Positions 8,536-16,524 of a DNA stretch of 64,000 bases are shown in pieces. Where the stretch lies: positions 5,456,001 to 5,520,000 of the forward strand of contig NZ_CP030048.1 of assembly GCF_015291665.1 (NCBI RefSeq), read 5' to 3'. Origin of the DNA: Bradyrhizobium sp. CCBAU 53338. GTDB taxonomy: Bacteria; Pseudomonadota; Alphaproteobacteria; Rhizobiales; Xanthobacteraceae. A program made the position numbers and the translations under genes. The notes beneath the pieces are model-generated. The model saw nothing but the letters and a program-made list of their open reading frames with translations, ran no database searches and was not told the DNA's origin. Within the stretch, counting starts at the first letter, position 1; each line of letters starts with the position of its first letter.

Positions 8536-10584
8536 TCAGTGCATCCCCAGCACCCGCGGCAGCCACAGCGTCAGGTCGGGCCAATAGGTCACGATGACGA
8601 GGAAGCCGAGCATGGTGAGCAGCCACGGCATGACTGCTCCCGCCAGATCGGTGATGCGCATTCGCGCTATCATGGAGGCGACGTAGAGGTTCAGGCCGAC
8701 AGGCGGATGGCAGAGGCCGACCTCCATGTTGACGTCCATGACGATGCCGAAATGGACGAGGTCGATGCCGAGCTTCTTGGCCGCCGGCGCCAGGATCGGC
8801 GCCATGATCAGGATGATCGAGTTCGGCTCCATGAAGTTGCCGGCGAGCAGCAGCAGCACGTTGACGACGAGGAGGAAGCCCACCCAGCCGAGGTTCTGCG
8901 CCGTGATCCAGTCGGCCAGCGTCGCCGGCAGGTTCTCGTTGGAGAGCACGAAGGAGAACAGCACCGCATTGGTGACGATGTAGAGCAGCATCGCGCTGGT
9001 ATTGGCGGCGCGCAGCAGCACGCGCGGCACGTCCGACATCTTGATCGCCTTGTAGACGAACACCGCGATGATGAAGGAGTAGACCGCGGCCATCGCGGCG
9101 GCCTCGGTGGCGGTGAACAGGCCGCTGTAGATACCGCCGATGATGATGACGACCAGCATCAGGCCCCAGACGCTCTCGCGGAAGGCGTGAACGGTCTCGC
9201 CCCAGCTCGCCTTCGGCAGCCGCGGATAGTCGCGCTTGCGCGCGAGCCACCAGGTGACGATGCAAAGCATCGTCGTCAGCATGATGCCGGGCAGCAGGCC
9301 GGCGACGAACAGTGCCCCGATCGAGGTGTTGGTGGAGACCGCGTAGACGATCTTCGGGATCGACGGCAGCATCAGGATGCCGAGCGAGCCGGCCACCGTG
9401 ATGATGCCGGCGCCGAAGCGCATGGGATAGCCGTGGCGGACCATCTCCGGCAGCACGATGGCGCCGATCGCGGCGACGGTCGCGACGCTCGAGCCGCACA
9501 CCAGCGCGAACATCGCGCAGGCGACGATGCCGGCAAGGCCAAGGCCGCCGTGCCAGTGCCCGATCAGCGAGGTCGCGAAATTGATCATGCGCCGCGCGAC
9601 GCCGCCATGGGTCAGGAAATTGCCGGCGAGGATGAAGAACGGGATCGCCATGATCTCGAAGCCCTCGATGCCCGTGAAGAGCTTCATCGAGACGGCCTCG
9701 ATCGGCACCGCCGTGAGCGTGAACAGGAACGTCATCACGGTGAGACCGAGCGCGATCGACACCGGAATGCCGGTCAGCATCAGCGCGATCAGCAGCGCGA
9801 ACACGGTCGCCGCGCGCATCCAGTGCGGCAGCACGATGAAACCGGTCTTCTCGGCGAGGCAGAGCATGAAGATCAGGATCGGCGCCAGGATCAGGATCAC
9901 GCCGAGCGGCGAAACCTTTCGTCCGGCCGCTTTCGTCGCGGCGCCCGCGGGCTGCGGATGCAGCGCCGGCGAGCCATCGGCCTCGACGCCCTCGACATGG
10001 GTCTCGTCATGATGCGGCAGCTCGCCGGTCCAGTAGTAGAACCAGGAGACCTGGAGGAAGCGGAAGCACATCAGGCCCGAGCCGAGCGGGATCGCCAGAT
10101 AGACGAACCACATCGGCGCTTCCAGATCGTTGGATTGCTGGCCGGTCTTGAACATCTCGGCGACGAAAGAGGCGCCGAAGGTGGCGATCATGCCGGTGAA
10201 CAGCGCGCCGCACAGCAGCGAGAACAGAATCACGTGCTTGCGCGAGTGCTCGGGCAGGCGGTTGACGAGCAGGTCGACGCCGACATGGATGCCGGTGCGC
10301 ACGCCATAGGCCGCGCCGAACTTCGCCATCCAGATGAACATGTAGATGCAGAGTTCCTGCGCCCAGGACAGATCGAGCTCGGACAGGAAGGTGAACACCG
10401 CCATCGACAGCGACGCCAGCCAGGTCATCCCGTGCGCGGTCGCCCATCGCGCCAGATTGATCGATTCGCCCGCACCGTAGCGGTGCACGACGGCGACGAA
10501 GATCAGTCCGGTTGCAGCCGCAATGAGCGTCGCGATCAACCACTCTTCGAGATGATTGAGCAACTGGTTGAGCGCGCGAAGCAA
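8536..10584 (-). CDS. TRAP transporter fused small and large permease (DctQM)
   Basis: One polypeptide of about 682 residues joins a DctQ-like four-helix subunit (about residues 1-190), a hydrophilic linker rich in H, E and A, and a DctM-like 12-helix subunit (about 225-682) with typical stretches such as AIPFFILAGNFLTHGG and GSLGILMLPSIPKIVYA. It is the membrane part of a sodium-driven carboxylate or related importer served by the DctP protein upstream. I place the start at the TTG at 10584 because AGGGGGG lies eight bases before it. A GTG at 10632 lies inside a strong hairpin and has no ribosome-binding site. The fused state is known in the family but less common than separate genes. Confidence 0.9.
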   Translation of the reverse strand: MLRALNQLLNHLEEWLIATLIAAATGLIFVAVVHRYGAGESINLARWATAHGMTWLASLSMAVFTFLSELDLSWAQELCIYMFIWMAKFGAAYGVRTGIHVGVDLLVNRLPEHSRKHVILFSLLCGALFTGMIATFGASFVAEMFKTGQQSNDLEAPMWFVYLAIPLGSGLMCFRFLQVSWFYYWTGELPHHDETHVEGVEADGSPALHPQPAGAATKAAGRKVSPLGVILILAPILIFMLCLAEKTGFIVLPHWMRAATVFALLIALMLTGIPVSIALGLTVMTFLFTLTAVPIEAVSMKLFTGIEGFEIMAIPFFILAGNFLTHGGVARRMINFATSLIGHWHGGLGLAGIVACAMFALVCGSSVATVAAIGAIVLPEMVRHGYPMRFGAGIITVAGSLGILMLPSIPKIVYAVSTNTSIGALFVAGLLPGIMLTTMLCIVTWWLARKRDYPRLPKASWGETVHAFRESVWGLMLVVIIIGGIYSGLFTATEAAAMAAVYSFIIAVFVYKAIKMSDVPRVLLRAANTSAMLLYIVTNAVLFSFVLSNENLPATLADWITAQNLGWVGFLLVVNVLLLLAGNFMEPNSIILIMAPILAPAAKKLGIDLVHFGIVMDVNMEVGLCHPPVGLNLYVASMIARMRITDLAGAVMPWLLTMLGFLVIVTYWPDLTLWLPRVLGMH

Positions 10585-10611
10585 ATCAGAGTCCCCCCTA
10601 TGGATATGCGA

Positions 10612-10643
10612 AACGGTCGGGAGTGCACACACTCCCGACCGTT
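10612..10643 (-). promoter_or_regulatory. Strong intercistronic hairpin between dctP and dctQM
   Basis: Arms 10612-10625 and 10630-10643 are perfect 14-bp complements around a four-base CACA loop. No long T-run follows on the minus strand. In binding-protein transporter operons such structures usually stabilise the upstream binding-protein message or reduce read-through into the permease, giving excess DctP. That role is inferred from position. Confidence 0.7.
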
Positions 10644-10666
10644 GGTATCATTCTCCGGAATAGGCG

Positions 10667-11668
10667 TCAGTTCATCTTGACGTCGAGTTCCTTGGCGACG
10701 AGATCGAGCACTTCCTGCCCAACCCGGCCCTTGGCCCAGGCATAAGTCGGCCGCATCGCTTCCTGCCATGCCTTGCGGTCGGCGTCGCTCAGATAATGCA
10801 GCGTGGTCTTGCCCGACTTCTTGATCTCGGCCAGCGCGTCTTCGTTTTCCTGGTGCGCGATCTGGTTGGTGTATTCGGTCGCTTCCGCCATCGCCTTCTC
10901 GAGCTGGGCCCGAATGTCAGGCGGCAGGCCGGACCAGAACTTCGAGTTGACGATGACTGCGTATTGCAGATGCGCGTGATAGGACACGGTGATGTCCTTC
11001 TGCACCTCGTAGAACTTCTGCGTCAGATAGTTGGACGCCGTGTTCTCGCAGCCGTCGACCACGCCGGTCTGCAGCGCCTGGTAGACTTCCGAGAACGCCA
11101 TGATCTGCGGGATCGAGCCCATCAGGCGGAAGTACTGGTCGGCGATCTTGGATCCGGAGATGCGGAATTTCAGGCCCTTGAAATTCTCCGGCTTCATCAG
11201 CGGGCGATTCGACGACACCATGTGGAAGCCGTTGTCCCAATAAGCGAGGCCGGTGATGCCCTTGGTTTCCAGCTTCTGGAACAGCCATTTGCCGAGCTTG
11301 CCCTTCATCGCGGCGGAACAGGTCGCGTCGTCCTTGAACAGCCAGGGCAGATCGAGCGCCTCGAATTCCTTGATGCCGAGCGGCGCGAATTTCGCGGTCG
11401 AGGGCGCGAGCATCTGCACGGAGCCGAGCTGGAGCGCCTCGATTTCTTCCTTGTCCTTGTAGAGCGAGGAGTTCGGATAGACTTCGACCTTGACCTTGCC
11501 GTCGGTGTATTTCTCGGCAAGCTCCTTGAACTTCAGCGCGCCCTTACCCTTGGGGGTATCGTTGGCGACGACGTGACTGAACTTGATGATGATAGGGCTC
11601 TGAGCCTCGGCGACCACAGGAGCCAAAGCGAGCGCGGCCACGGCGGCCGCAAAGAGCAGTTTGCGCAT
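10667..11668 (-). CDS. TRAP transporter solute-binding protein (DctP family)
   Basis: A 333-residue periplasmic protein with a clear Sec signal (residues 1-23, cleavage after AEA). The fold signature of DctP proteins is present: IIIKFSHVVANDTPKGKGALKFKEL near the mature N-terminus and PENFKGLKFRISGSKIADQYFRLMG in the middle, where the Arg normally binds the substrate carboxylate. It captures a carboxylic acid or similar solute and delivers it to the fused DctQM encoded 82 bp downstream. GGGGAGG precedes the ATG at 11668; longer versions of the frame lack a ribosome-binding site. The ligand cannot be deduced. Confidence 0.92.
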   Translation of the reverse strand: MRKLLFAAAVAALALAPVVAEAQSPIIIKFSHVVANDTPKGKGALKFKELAEKYTDGKVKVEVYPNSSLYKDKEEIEALQLGSVQMLAPSTAKFAPLGIKEFEALDLPWLFKDDATCSAAMKGKLGKWLFQKLETKGITGLAYWDNGFHMVSSNRPLMKPENFKGLKFRISGSKIADQYFRLMGSIPQIMAFSEVYQALQTGVVDGCENTASNYLTQKFYEVQKDITVSYHAHLQYAVIVNSKFWSGLPPDIRAQLEKAMAEATEYTNQIAHQENEDALAEIKKSGKTTLHYLSDADRKAWQEAMRPTYAWAKGRVGQEVLDLVAKELDVKMN

Positions 11669-11882
11669 GAAGTACCTCCCCAACAACCTTGGAAACCAGA
11701 TTCTTTTTTGTTTTGCGGTTTCAGTAGTGGCAGCAATCCGCGCCACGAACAACTAGACCTAAGCCCAATTTGCCGCAGCGAAGCAATGTCGCAGGGACGT
11801 TATCCCGCGCGAGGTCGCATGCGCAACCCGGCGCCCGCCCCGTCCCCCGGAGCGAGCGCTTATGCCGCATCGCGAAGAGCAA

Positions 11883-12653
11883 TTACCCCTTGCGCTGGGC
11901 GACCATGAACAGCCGCCGGAACGGGAACAGCGTCTGCCCCGCTTCGTTCTTCGGGTAGGCCTTCGCGACGCGCGTCCCATAGGCGGCTTCGAACGCAGCC
12001 TTCTCGTCGCCCTGCAGGACGTCGAGATAGCGCGTCAGCCAGGTGCCCTTGGTCCATTCCTTCACGGGATTTTCGCCTTCGAGGACCTGGAGATACTCGG
12101 TCTCCCAGATGTCGATGTTCTGCGAGAGCGGCGCGAGCACGTCATGATAGAAGGCCGGTCCCTCGACCGGCGGCGGCGTGACGAGGTGCTCGACCTTGGA
12201 CCGCCACGGCCCGTTGAGGGCGGTCTCGCCGATCAGCACATGAGATGGCGCCAGGAAGTTGCGCGGCATCTGCACAGCAAGGATGCCGCCGGGCGCCACC
12301 TTCTCCATCACGGACGGAAAGAGTGCCTCATGATTGGGCAGCCAGTGCAGTGCGGCATTGGAATAGACGACGTCATATTGCTTCGCGGGATGCCAATGGC
12401 CGAGGTCTTCATGTGACCATTCCACTTCGGGCGCGGCCTTGCGCCCGGCAGCGACCATCTCGGCCGAACCCTCGACGCCGGTGACCACGGCGGACGGCCA
12501 GCGTTCCTTGATCAGCCTGGTGACGTTGCCGGCGCCGGCGCCGAGGTCGGCGACCGTCCGCGGACCGACGTCCGGAATGCGCATCAACAGGTCGATCGCG
12601 GGCCGGAGCCGATGGCCGGAGAATTTCAGATATTGCTGCGGATCCCAGACCAT
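11883..12653 (-). CDS. tam: Trans-aconitate 2-methyltransferase-like SAM-dependent enzyme
   Basis: A 256-residue class I methyltransferase, close in length to E. coli Tam (252). It starts MVWDPQQYLKFSGHRLRPA as Tam does, carries the SAM motif VADLGAGAGNVT (34-45), then SNAALHWLPNHEALFP and the C-terminal FPFRRLFMVAQRKG. Tam methylates trans-aconitate, a spontaneous inhibitor of the citrate cycle, in the cytoplasm. The start at 12653 is the conserved Tam N-terminus, with purine-rich AAAGAAAAGG upstream. It is divergent from an SDR gene, 143 bp away. Family assignment is firm; the exact substrate could differ. Confidence 0.88.
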   Translation of the reverse strand: MVWDPQQYLKFSGHRLRPAIDLLMRIPDVGPRTVADLGAGAGNVTRLIKERWPSAVVTGVEGSAEMVAAGRKAAPEVEWSHEDLGHWHPAKQYDVVYSNAALHWLPNHEALFPSVMEKVAPGGILAVQMPRNFLAPSHVLIGETALNGPWRSKVEHLVTPPPVEGPAFYHDVLAPLSQNIDIWETEYLQVLEGENPVKEWTKGTWLTRYLDVLQGDEKAAFEAAYGTRVAKAYPKNEAGQTLFPFRRLFMVAQRKG

Positions 12654-12796
12654 GGCCTGCGCCTTTTCTTTTTGGTGTTTCCTTCGTGATCGCCCTTGGT
12701 TACCACTGCTCGTCCCGGTCAGGCAATTCGCAATGCCCGCGGGACGGGCCGGAAGCGAAAGCAAAAAGCAAGAACCAATCAAGAGAGCGTGTGACC

Positions 12797-13540
12797 ATGG
12801 ACCTCGGGCTGAAATCGAAAACCGCAATCGTCACCGGAGCGAGCATCGGCATCGGCCGCGCCATCGCCAAGGGCCTCGCGGCCGAAGGCGTGCGCGTCGT
12901 CGGCGTGGCGCGCCGCACCGACCTGCTCGCCGAGCTGGTGAAGGAGGTCGGCGGCGGCCTGATCATCCCGTTCGAGCAGGACGTGATGGCCAGGGATGCG
13001 GCCGAGAAGATCGCTGCCTTCGCGCTGAAGGAGCTCGGCCATGTCGACATCCTCGTCAACAATGCGGGCGGCAGCCGCCCCCTGCCCGTCAATGCGCCCG
13101 ACAGCAAATGGGACGAGGCGATTGCCCTCAATTTCACCAGCTACCGCCGCATCGCGCATGCGCTGCTGCCGCAGATGATCGAGCGCAAATGGGGCCGCAT
13201 CGTCAACATCACCGGCAAGTCCGAGCCGGAAGGCCTCAACGCCGCCTTCGCCGCCAAGGCCGCGGTGCACGCCTGGGCCAAGGGCCTGTCGCGCGAGATC
13301 GGCGAGCACGGCATCACCATCAACTGCATCCCGCCCGGCCGCATCATGAGCGAGCAGATCCGCCGCAACTATGCGCCTGACTATCGCGAGCGGTTTGCGG
13401 AGGAAGAGATTCCGGTCGGCTATTGGGGCGAGCCGGAAGACCTCGCGGTGCTCGCGGTGTTCCTGGCCTCGCCGCTGGCGCGCTACATCACGGGCACGGT
13501 GATCCCCGTCGACGGTGGCTTGCGACGATATCAGTTTTAA
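12797..13540 (+). CDS. SDR-fold protein with altered catalytic centre
   Basis: A 247-residue short-chain dehydrogenase/reductase-fold protein with an intact cofactor motif (TGASIGIG near residue 13), NNAG and the usual C-terminal TGTVIPVDGG. The catalytic YxxxK region reads N-A-A-F-A-A-K: the Tyr position is Ala while the Lys remains, and the NISS-type Ser strand reads NITGKSE. The reading is unambiguous at 13234-13270. The protein may use a different residue, bind cofactor without classical dehydrogenase chemistry, or catalyse another reaction. The ATG at 12797 opens the canonical SDR N-terminus. It stands alone, divergent from tam. Confidence 0.85.
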   Translation: MDLGLKSKTAIVTGASIGIGRAIAKGLAAEGVRVVGVARRTDLLAELVKEVGGGLIIPFEQDVMARDAAEKIAAFALKELGHVDILVNNAGGSRPLPVNAPDSKWDEAIALNFTSYRRIAHALLPQMIERKWGRIVNITGKSEPEGLNAAFAAKAAVHAWAKGLSREIGEHGITINCIPPGRIMSEQIRRNYAPDYRERFAEEEIPVGYWGEPEDLAVLAVFLASPLARYITGTVIPVDGGLRRYQF

Positions 13541-13761
13541 ATCGAGACAGCCCGTAGGACGGGTGGAGCGCAAGCGAAACCCGTCACCTGCACCGAATGC
13601 GAAACCTGATCGGTTTCGCAAGTGCTCAACCCGTGCTGCGCCATCGGCAGTTGCGCGTCACAACGCTCGCCGCAAGATCAACGGCAGCAAGCCGCCCGCT
13701 GCGAGGATCTCGCATTCGAGGCTGGTTTCGATCGCCGCGGTCACTTCTGCGCATCGCCGCC

Positions 13762-13889
13762 ATGATGACATCGTGCCGGTGTTTTGCCCGACGTGTCAAC
13801 TTATCGACGCGTCAGCGGTCGCAGCGGAACTCGCCGGAAAATCCCTTGTCCATCAATGGGCCTTCTACTGTGCATGGGGTTGTTTTCGG
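13762..13889. repeat. Dispersed intergenic repeat, copy A
   Basis: This 128-bp stretch begins with ATGATGACATC and ends with GTGCATGGGGTTGTTTTCGG, with TTTTGCCCGACG near the start. A second copy in the opposite orientation lies at 58295-58398. The interval 13541-13929 has no gene. It also holds a short GACGGGT...ACCCGTC inverted repeat near 13558-13597 typical of genus-specific mosaic elements. Confidence 0.7.
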
Positions 13890-13929
13890 CTTTCTGTTTC
13901 GAGCGAGACGGACGAATCGCAGGCGGAGC

Positions 13930-14991
13930 TCATTCTGTCTGCAAGATTTCAGCGATGGCGGCACCGGCTGCCATCGTGCCGAGCTTGCCGCCGACGTCGC
14001 GCGTCGCCCTGCCCTCGCGAAGCGCCGTCGCCACGGCCGCCTCGATCGCCCGCGCGGCTTCCTCGTAGCGGACGGCGCCGCTCCTCTCGCCATGCCAGCC
14101 GAGCAGCAGCGCGGTCGAGAGGATCAGCGAGACCGGGTTCGCGACGCCCTGTCCGGCGATGTCGGGCGCCGAGCCGTGCGCGGCCTGGGCCATCGCATAG
14201 CGGTCGCCGACATTGAGCGAGCCGCCGAGGCCGAGGCTGCCGGACAGTTCCGCGGTGAGGTCGGACAGGATGTCGCCGAACATGTTGGTGGCGACGATGA
14301 CGTCGAAACGATCGGGGCTCCGCACCGCATGCGCCATCATCGCGTCGACCAGGATGTCGTCGACCGCTAGGCCGGGATATGCCTTCGCCGCCTCGCGGCA
14401 GATGTCGAGAAACATGCCGTCGCCGATCTTCAGCACATTGGCCTTGTGCACGATGGTGAGATGCTTTCGGCGCTTCATCGCCAGACGGCAGGCGGCATGC
14501 GCGATGCGCTCGCAGCACAGGCGCGTGATCCGGCGCAGCGAGATCACGACGTCAGGCGTGACCAGCAGTTCGCCGTTGCCCTGCTCCATGTTGCGGTCCG
14601 CGTAAAACCCTTCGGTGTTCTCGCGGACGACGACGAGGTCGAACTCACCGATGCGGCCGGGCCGGCCGGCATAGGTGCGCGCAGGCCTGACATTGGCGTA
14701 GAGGTCGAGGTGCTTGCGAAAGTGCCTGGACGGATTGATCTCGCCATGCGCCTCGTCCTTGAAGTCGAAGGTCGCGGTCGGCCCCAGGATCAGGCCGTCG
14801 GCGGCGCGGACGATGTCGAGCAATTCGGGGCGCACGGTAGTGCCCGACAGCTTCAGGCTCGCATGCCCGACCGCGTGCTCTTCCAGCCGCAGATCGAGCT
14901 GGAAGCGCTCGGAGGCCGCGCGCAGCACGCCTGATGTCGCGGCCGTGATCTCCGGTCCGATGCCGTCCCCCGGCAGAACGACGATTTGCAT
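13930..14991 (-). CDS. Isocitrate/isopropylmalate dehydrogenase family oxidoreductase (tartrate dehydrogenase-like)
   Basis: A 353-residue beta-decarboxylating dehydrogenase with N-terminal PGDGIGPEI, the phosphate or substrate loop VVRENTEGFY, the catalytic KANVLK region, and the metal-binding DAMMAH and NMFGDILSDL segments, ending with HGSAPDIAGQG. These enzymes oxidise and decarboxylate 2-hydroxy acids such as isopropylmalate, tartrate or malate with NAD. Isolation from leu genes argues against LeuB and favours a catabolic hydroxy-acid dehydrogenase. GGAAGGGGATCACC precedes the ATG at 14991. A dyad-rich site lies in the divergent gap before the MFS gene. Confidence 0.85.
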   Translation of the reverse strand: MQIVVLPGDGIGPEITAATSGVLRAASERFQLDLRLEEHAVGHASLKLSGTTVRPELLDIVRAADGLILGPTATFDFKDEAHGEINPSRHFRKHLDLYANVRPARTYAGRPGRIGEFDLVVVRENTEGFYADRNMEQGNGELLVTPDVVISLRRITRLCCERIAHAACRLAMKRRKHLTIVHKANVLKIGDGMFLDICREAAKAYPGLAVDDILVDAMMAHAVRSPDRFDVIVATNMFGDILSDLTAELSGSLGLGGSLNVGDRYAMAQAAHGSAPDIAGQGVANPVSLILSTALLLGWHGERSGAVRYEEAARAIEAAVATALREGRATRDVGGKLGTMAAGAAIAEILQTE

Positions 14992-15027
14992 GGTGATCCC
15001 CTTCCAAGAGCGGCGCCCGAGCTTGGT

Positions 15028-15052
15028 GCATACAATGCATGCAAGCATATGC
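15028..15052. promoter_or_regulatory. Dyad-rich candidate operator between divergent genes
   Basis: The stretch holds overlapping palindromes built on GCAT: GCATAC-AAT-GCATGC (15028-15042) and GCATATGC (15045-15052). It lies 37 bp upstream of the dehydrogenase start and 28 bp upstream of the transporter start, a good position for one regulator to control both. GntR or LacI-type proteins bind such sites, but no regulator gene is adjacent. Confidence 0.45.
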
Positions 15053-15079
15053 CTGTGGAAGCCGTCTCAAGCGTAGTAC

Positions 15080-16516
15080 ATGGCGAAGACCATCGAAACC
15101 AGGCCGTCGGAGCAAAGCGCTGAGGCAATGACATCAACGTTACCTGCCGCTGCGCGCGAGCCTGATCACACCAAAGCCGATGGCCTGCCGGCCGAGCAGC
15201 GCCGCTGGGCGATCGCCGCGATCTTCACCGCGCTGGCGATGGCTTCGCTCGACACCGCGATCGCCAACATCGCGCTGCCGGCCATCGCCGCCGATCTGCA
15301 TGTCAGCCCGGAGCAGTCGGTCTGGGTGGTCAACGTCTACCAGATCGCGCTGGTGGCGACGCTGCTGCCGCTGGGCGCGCTAGGCGAGATCGTCGGGCAC
15401 CAGCGCATCTATCTCGGCGGTCTCGTGCTGTTCACCATCGCCTCGCTGTTCTGCGCGGTGGCCTGGTCGCTGGACAGCCTGCTGGTCGCGCGCACGCTGC
15501 AGGGCTTGGGGGCGAGCGGCATCATGAGCGTCAACACCGCGCTGGTGCGCTTCGTCTATCCCGGCCGGATGCAGGGCCGCGGCTTCGGCCACAACGCGCT
15601 GGTCGTAGCGACCGCCTTCACCTTCGGCCCTTCGATTGCCTCTGCGATCCTCGCGGTCGGCCCGTGGCCGTGGCTGTTCGCCGTCAACATCCCGTTCGGC
15701 CTCGTTGCGACAGGCATCGGCTTTGCGATGCTGCCGAAGACGCCCCGCGCCGATCACGGCTTTGATTTCCTCGGCGCGCTGCTCGCGGCCATCTGCCTCG
15801 GCCTGTTCATCACCGGCATCGGCAGCGCCGCGCACAATCTGTCGCCCGTCCTCGTGGGCATCGAACTGGTTACGGCGCTCGCGCTGGGTTTCATCCTGAC
15901 GCGCCGCCACGCCGATCATCCCGCGCCGATGCTGCCGATCGATCTGTTCAGCCGGCCGATGTTCGCGCTGTCGGCGGCGACCGCGGTCTGCTCCTTCGCC
16001 GTGCAGGGCCTCGCCTTCGTTTCGCTGCCGTTCTATTTCGAGGACGTGCTCGGCCGCTCGCAGGTCGAGACCGGCTTCTTCATGACGCCATGGCCGCTGG
16101 TGGTCGGCATCATGGCGCCGATCGCCGGCCGTCTCTCCGATCGCCATCCGGTCGGCCTGTTGGGCGGCGTCGGCCTCATCCTGCTCGGCCTCGGCATGGC
16201 GCTGCTCGCGCTGCTTCCGGCGAGCCCGAGCATTCCCGACATCGTCTGGCGGATCATGATCTGCGGCATGGGTTTCGGCTTCTTCCAGGCGCCGAACATG
16301 AAGGCGATCATGGGAAGCGCACCGCCGCACCGCGGCGGCAGCGCCTCGGGCATCGTCGCCACCGCGCGCCTGACCGGGCAGACCACCGGCGCAGCGCTCG
16401 CCGCGGCGTGCTTTGCGCTCGCCGGCCACAACGGCGCGACGGTGGCACTGGCGCTAGGGGCAGGCTTTGCCGTGCTCGGCAGCGTGATGAGCTTTTTGCG
16501 ACTGGCGGTGAAGTAA
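15080..16516 (+). CDS. MFS drug efflux transporter, DHA2 (EmrB/QacA) type
   Basis: A 478-residue integral membrane protein with about 14 hydrophobic segments. The first helix carries the DHA2 signature LDTAIANIALP and the segment after helix 2 reads WVVNVYQIALVATLLPLGALGEIVGHQRIYL. Such transporters exchange protons for toxic organic compounds at the inner membrane. The first ATG at 15080 has no clear ribosome-binding site; an ATG at 15128 follows GAGG and would shorten the N-terminus by 16 residues without losing any helix. It is divergent from the dehydrogenase and converges on the next gene, eight bases away. Confidence 0.87.
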   Translation: MAKTIETRPSEQSAEAMTSTLPAAAREPDHTKADGLPAEQRRWAIAAIFTALAMASLDTAIANIALPAIAADLHVSPEQSVWVVNVYQIALVATLLPLGALGEIVGHQRIYLGGLVLFTIASLFCAVAWSLDSLLVARTLQGLGASGIMSVNTALVRFVYPGRMQGRGFGHNALVVATAFTFGPSIASAILAVGPWPWLFAVNIPFGLVATGIGFAMLPKTPRADHGFDFLGALLAAICLGLFITGIGSAAHNLSPVLVGIELVTALALGFILTRRHADHPAPMLPIDLFSRPMFALSAATAVCSFAVQGLAFVSLPFYFEDVLGRSQVETGFFMTPWPLVVGIMAPIAGRLSDRHPVGLLGGVGLILLGLGMALLALLPASPSIPDIVWRIMICGMGFGFFQAPNMKAIMGSAPPHRGGSASGIVATARLTGQTTGAALAAACFALAGHNGATVALALGAGFAVLGSVMSFLRLAVK

Positions 16517-16524
16517 GCCGGGCT

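Noticed and set aside
8539..10680. A very long open frame antisense to the TRAP permease (over 700 codons).
   Set aside because: It is rich in H, R, D and E with no domain and mirrors the strong codon bias of the real gene. The opposite strand encodes a clear membrane protein.
13930..14991. 3-Isopropylmalate dehydrogenase LeuB.
   Set aside because: No leu genes are near, and the gene is divergent from an efflux pump, as in catabolic relatives.
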